Origin: Clostridia bacterium
GTDB lineage: Bacteria > Bacillota > Clostridia > Oscillospirales > CAG-272
DNA: 6,313 nucleotides
Assembly (NCBI GenBank): GCA_017625275.1
Contig: JAGALI010000023.1
Location: 1 to 6,313, forward strand
Reading direction: 5' to 3'
Below the pieces are notes generated by a model. It ran no database searches, was not told the origin of the DNA, and was given only the letters and a program-made list of their open reading frames with translations. The translations under genes and the position numbers were made by a program. Numbering within the stretch: the stretch's first letter is position 1; every line of letters begins with the position of its first letter. Positions 5,872 through 6,313 of the stretch are shown here, in pieces.

Positions 5872-5956
5872 CACTCCAAAGAGTGATGATATACAGCCCC
5901 GAAGGGCTGATGAGATACACGCTAGCGCGTGATGATATGCCAAGCCTGTGGCTTGG
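5872..5956 (+). repeat. Array of four different hairpins with conserved 8-base linkers
   Basis: Four perfect small hairpins follow one another: CACTC-caaa-GAGTG (5872-5885), CAGCCC-cgaa-GGGCTG (5894-5909), CACGC-tagc-GCGTG (5918-5931) and CCAAGCC-tgt-GGCTTGG (5940-5956). Each stem has a different sequence, yet both arms always match. The three linkers are exactly 8 bases and nearly identical: ATGATATA, ATGAGATA, ATGATATG. The spacing between hairpin starts is 22, 24 and 22 bases. Conserved linkers plus changing but always paired stems imply selection on, or a mechanism that creates, structure rather than sequence. It is not a CRISPR, since the constant part is only 8 bases. Function unknown. 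Confidence 0.85.
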
Positions 5957-5967
5957 ATAAACAAAAA

Positions 5968-6122
5968 GAGAAGGAGAGAGGCTTTTTCTTGTGAAAAAGA
6001 ACTTCGCTCAGCTTATGTGAGTAAGCTCTCAACGCCTTACGCTCGTTTGCGCACTCTATTCGTAGCAAAGCCACGAAGGAGTGTTCGAATCAGTTCCATT
6101 CTCCACCAAAAGAAAGAAAAAG
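5968..6122 (+). repeat. Structured 155-bp repeat, copy A
   Basis: Copy A matches copy B at both ends and diverges in the middle. It opens with GAGAAGGAGAGAGGC and closes with ATTCTCCACCA plus an A/G-rich tail; the left GGAGAA-type end and the right TTCTCC are inverted repeats. Inside are stem 1, CTTTTTC / GAAAAAG (5982-5988, 5993-5999, loop TTGT); stem 2, AGCTTA / TAAGCT (6010-6015, 6022-6027); and a 32-nt hairpin (6052-6083) pairing CACTC with GAGTG, TTCGT with ACGAA and GC with GC around AAA. Bases 6050-6111 are identical to 6240-6301. The left end lacks the CTTTTTCTTTGGCG seen in copy B, so this copy is truncated where it meets the hairpin array. No protein-coding signal is seen in it. Confidence 0.8.
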
Positions 6123-6150
6123 AGACACAAAAATGTGTCCCTTTTTCTTT
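6113..6150. repeat. Long palindrome joining the two repeat copies
   Basis: Bases 6113-6129 pair with 6134-6150: 16 of 17 positions match, with a single A-C mismatch (6123/6140) and loop AAAA. The purine tail of copy A forms the left arm and the pyrimidine head of copy B the right arm, with GACAC/GTGTC at the tip. It resembles an intrinsic terminator (tail CTTTTTCTTT) and could also extrude as a cruciform. Confidence 0.8.
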
Positions 6151-6313
6151 GGCGGAGAAGGAGAGAGGCTTTTTGCATTGCAAAAGGAACTTCGGTGAGC
6201 CTTATGCTTGCAAGCAGACAACGGCTCTTACCTCGTTTACGCACTCTATTCGTAGCAAAGCCACGAAGGAGTGTTCGAATCAGTTCCATTCTCCACCAAA
6301 AAGAAAGAAAAAG
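6151..6313 (+). repeat. Structured repeat, copy B, running to the window end
   Basis: The more complete copy. It starts GGCGGAGAAGG and ends CCATTCTCCACC before an A/G-rich tail, so the two ends can pair over about ten positions. Stem 1 is CTTTTTGC / GCAAAAGG (6169-6176, 6180-6187, loop ATT, one G-T pair). Stem 2 is GGTGAGCC (6194-6201) with GGCTC-tt-ACC (6223-6232), enclosing TGCT-tgca-AGCA (6205-6216). The 32-nt right hairpin (6242-6273) is the same as in copy A. GAACT (6187-6191) can also pair with AGTTC (6282-6286). TTCGAATC near 6274 followed by CCACCA gives a superficially tRNA-like right end. The purine tail AAAAAGAAAGAAAAAG ends exactly at the window edge, where a further palindrome and copy could follow. 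Confidence 0.8.

Noticed and set aside
5872..5956. CRISPR-like array
   Set aside because: The constant part is only 8 bases, the intervening segments are hairpins rather than unique spacers, and no cas genes are present.
6056..6289. 77-codon open frame on the minus strand across both repeat copies
   Set aside because: It lies wholly inside the structured repeats, has low-complexity FFLCLFFF stretches caused by the A/G-rich spacer, lacks a ribosome binding site, and repeats its own ends because the DNA is duplicated.
6240..6300. tRNA-like 3' end (TTCGAATC followed by CCACCA) in the repeats
   Set aside because: The T-stem has a mismatch, the distance from the T-loop to CCA is two bases too long, and no cloverleaf with an anticodon arm can be built upstream. 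It is not a functional tRNA.

Overview
The window looks like a piece of chromosome from an uncultured, low-to-moderate GC Bacillota, most likely a gut-type clostridium. The support is indirect: AT-rich intergenic DNA with consensus sigma-A promoters, strong GGAGG-type ribosome binding sites, a Gram-positive-style lipoprotein, an XRE-type regulator fused to a long unknown domain, and T-rich intrinsic terminators. There is no rRNA, tRNA, integrase or transposase to fix the taxonomy.

Layout. Positions 1-88 hold the last 28 codons of a small XRE-family regulator, closed by a terminator. At 249-668 (+) is a small surface lipoprotein with one Ig-like BIG2 domain, driven by a near-perfect promoter. 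Converging on it is an FGGY-family sugar kinase at 739-2271 (-); two hairpins lie between the two genes. The kinase is divergent from an endonuclease/exonuclease/phosphatase (EEP) family hydrolase at 2402-3094 (+), and the shared 130-bp spacer holds a promoter for each direction. A two-helix membrane protein of unknown function follows at 3234-3809 (+) with its own promoter. It converges on a 573-residue protein at 3976-5697 (-) with an N-terminal XRE helix-turn-helix and about 500 residues I do not recognise. Nearly every gene has its own promoter and terminator, so these look like independent single-gene units; I see no operon and no shared pathway.

The last 600 bases (5698-6313) have no convincing gene and are the most unusual part. 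They contain the promoter of the XRE gene; then an array of four short hairpins with different stem sequences, separated by three almost identical 8-base linkers (5872-5956); then two tandem copies, about 155-160 bp each, of a highly structured repeat (5968-6122 and 6151-6313). The repeat has inverted ends, an invariant 32-nt hairpin, and inner stems that differ in sequence between copies but still pair. A long palindrome joins the two copies, and 43 bases of that junction recur exactly at 3860-3902, where they act as the bidirectional terminator between the membrane-protein and XRE genes. The second copy runs to the end of the window, so the array may continue. This looks like a non-autonomous mobile or RNA-like repeat family; its function is unknown.
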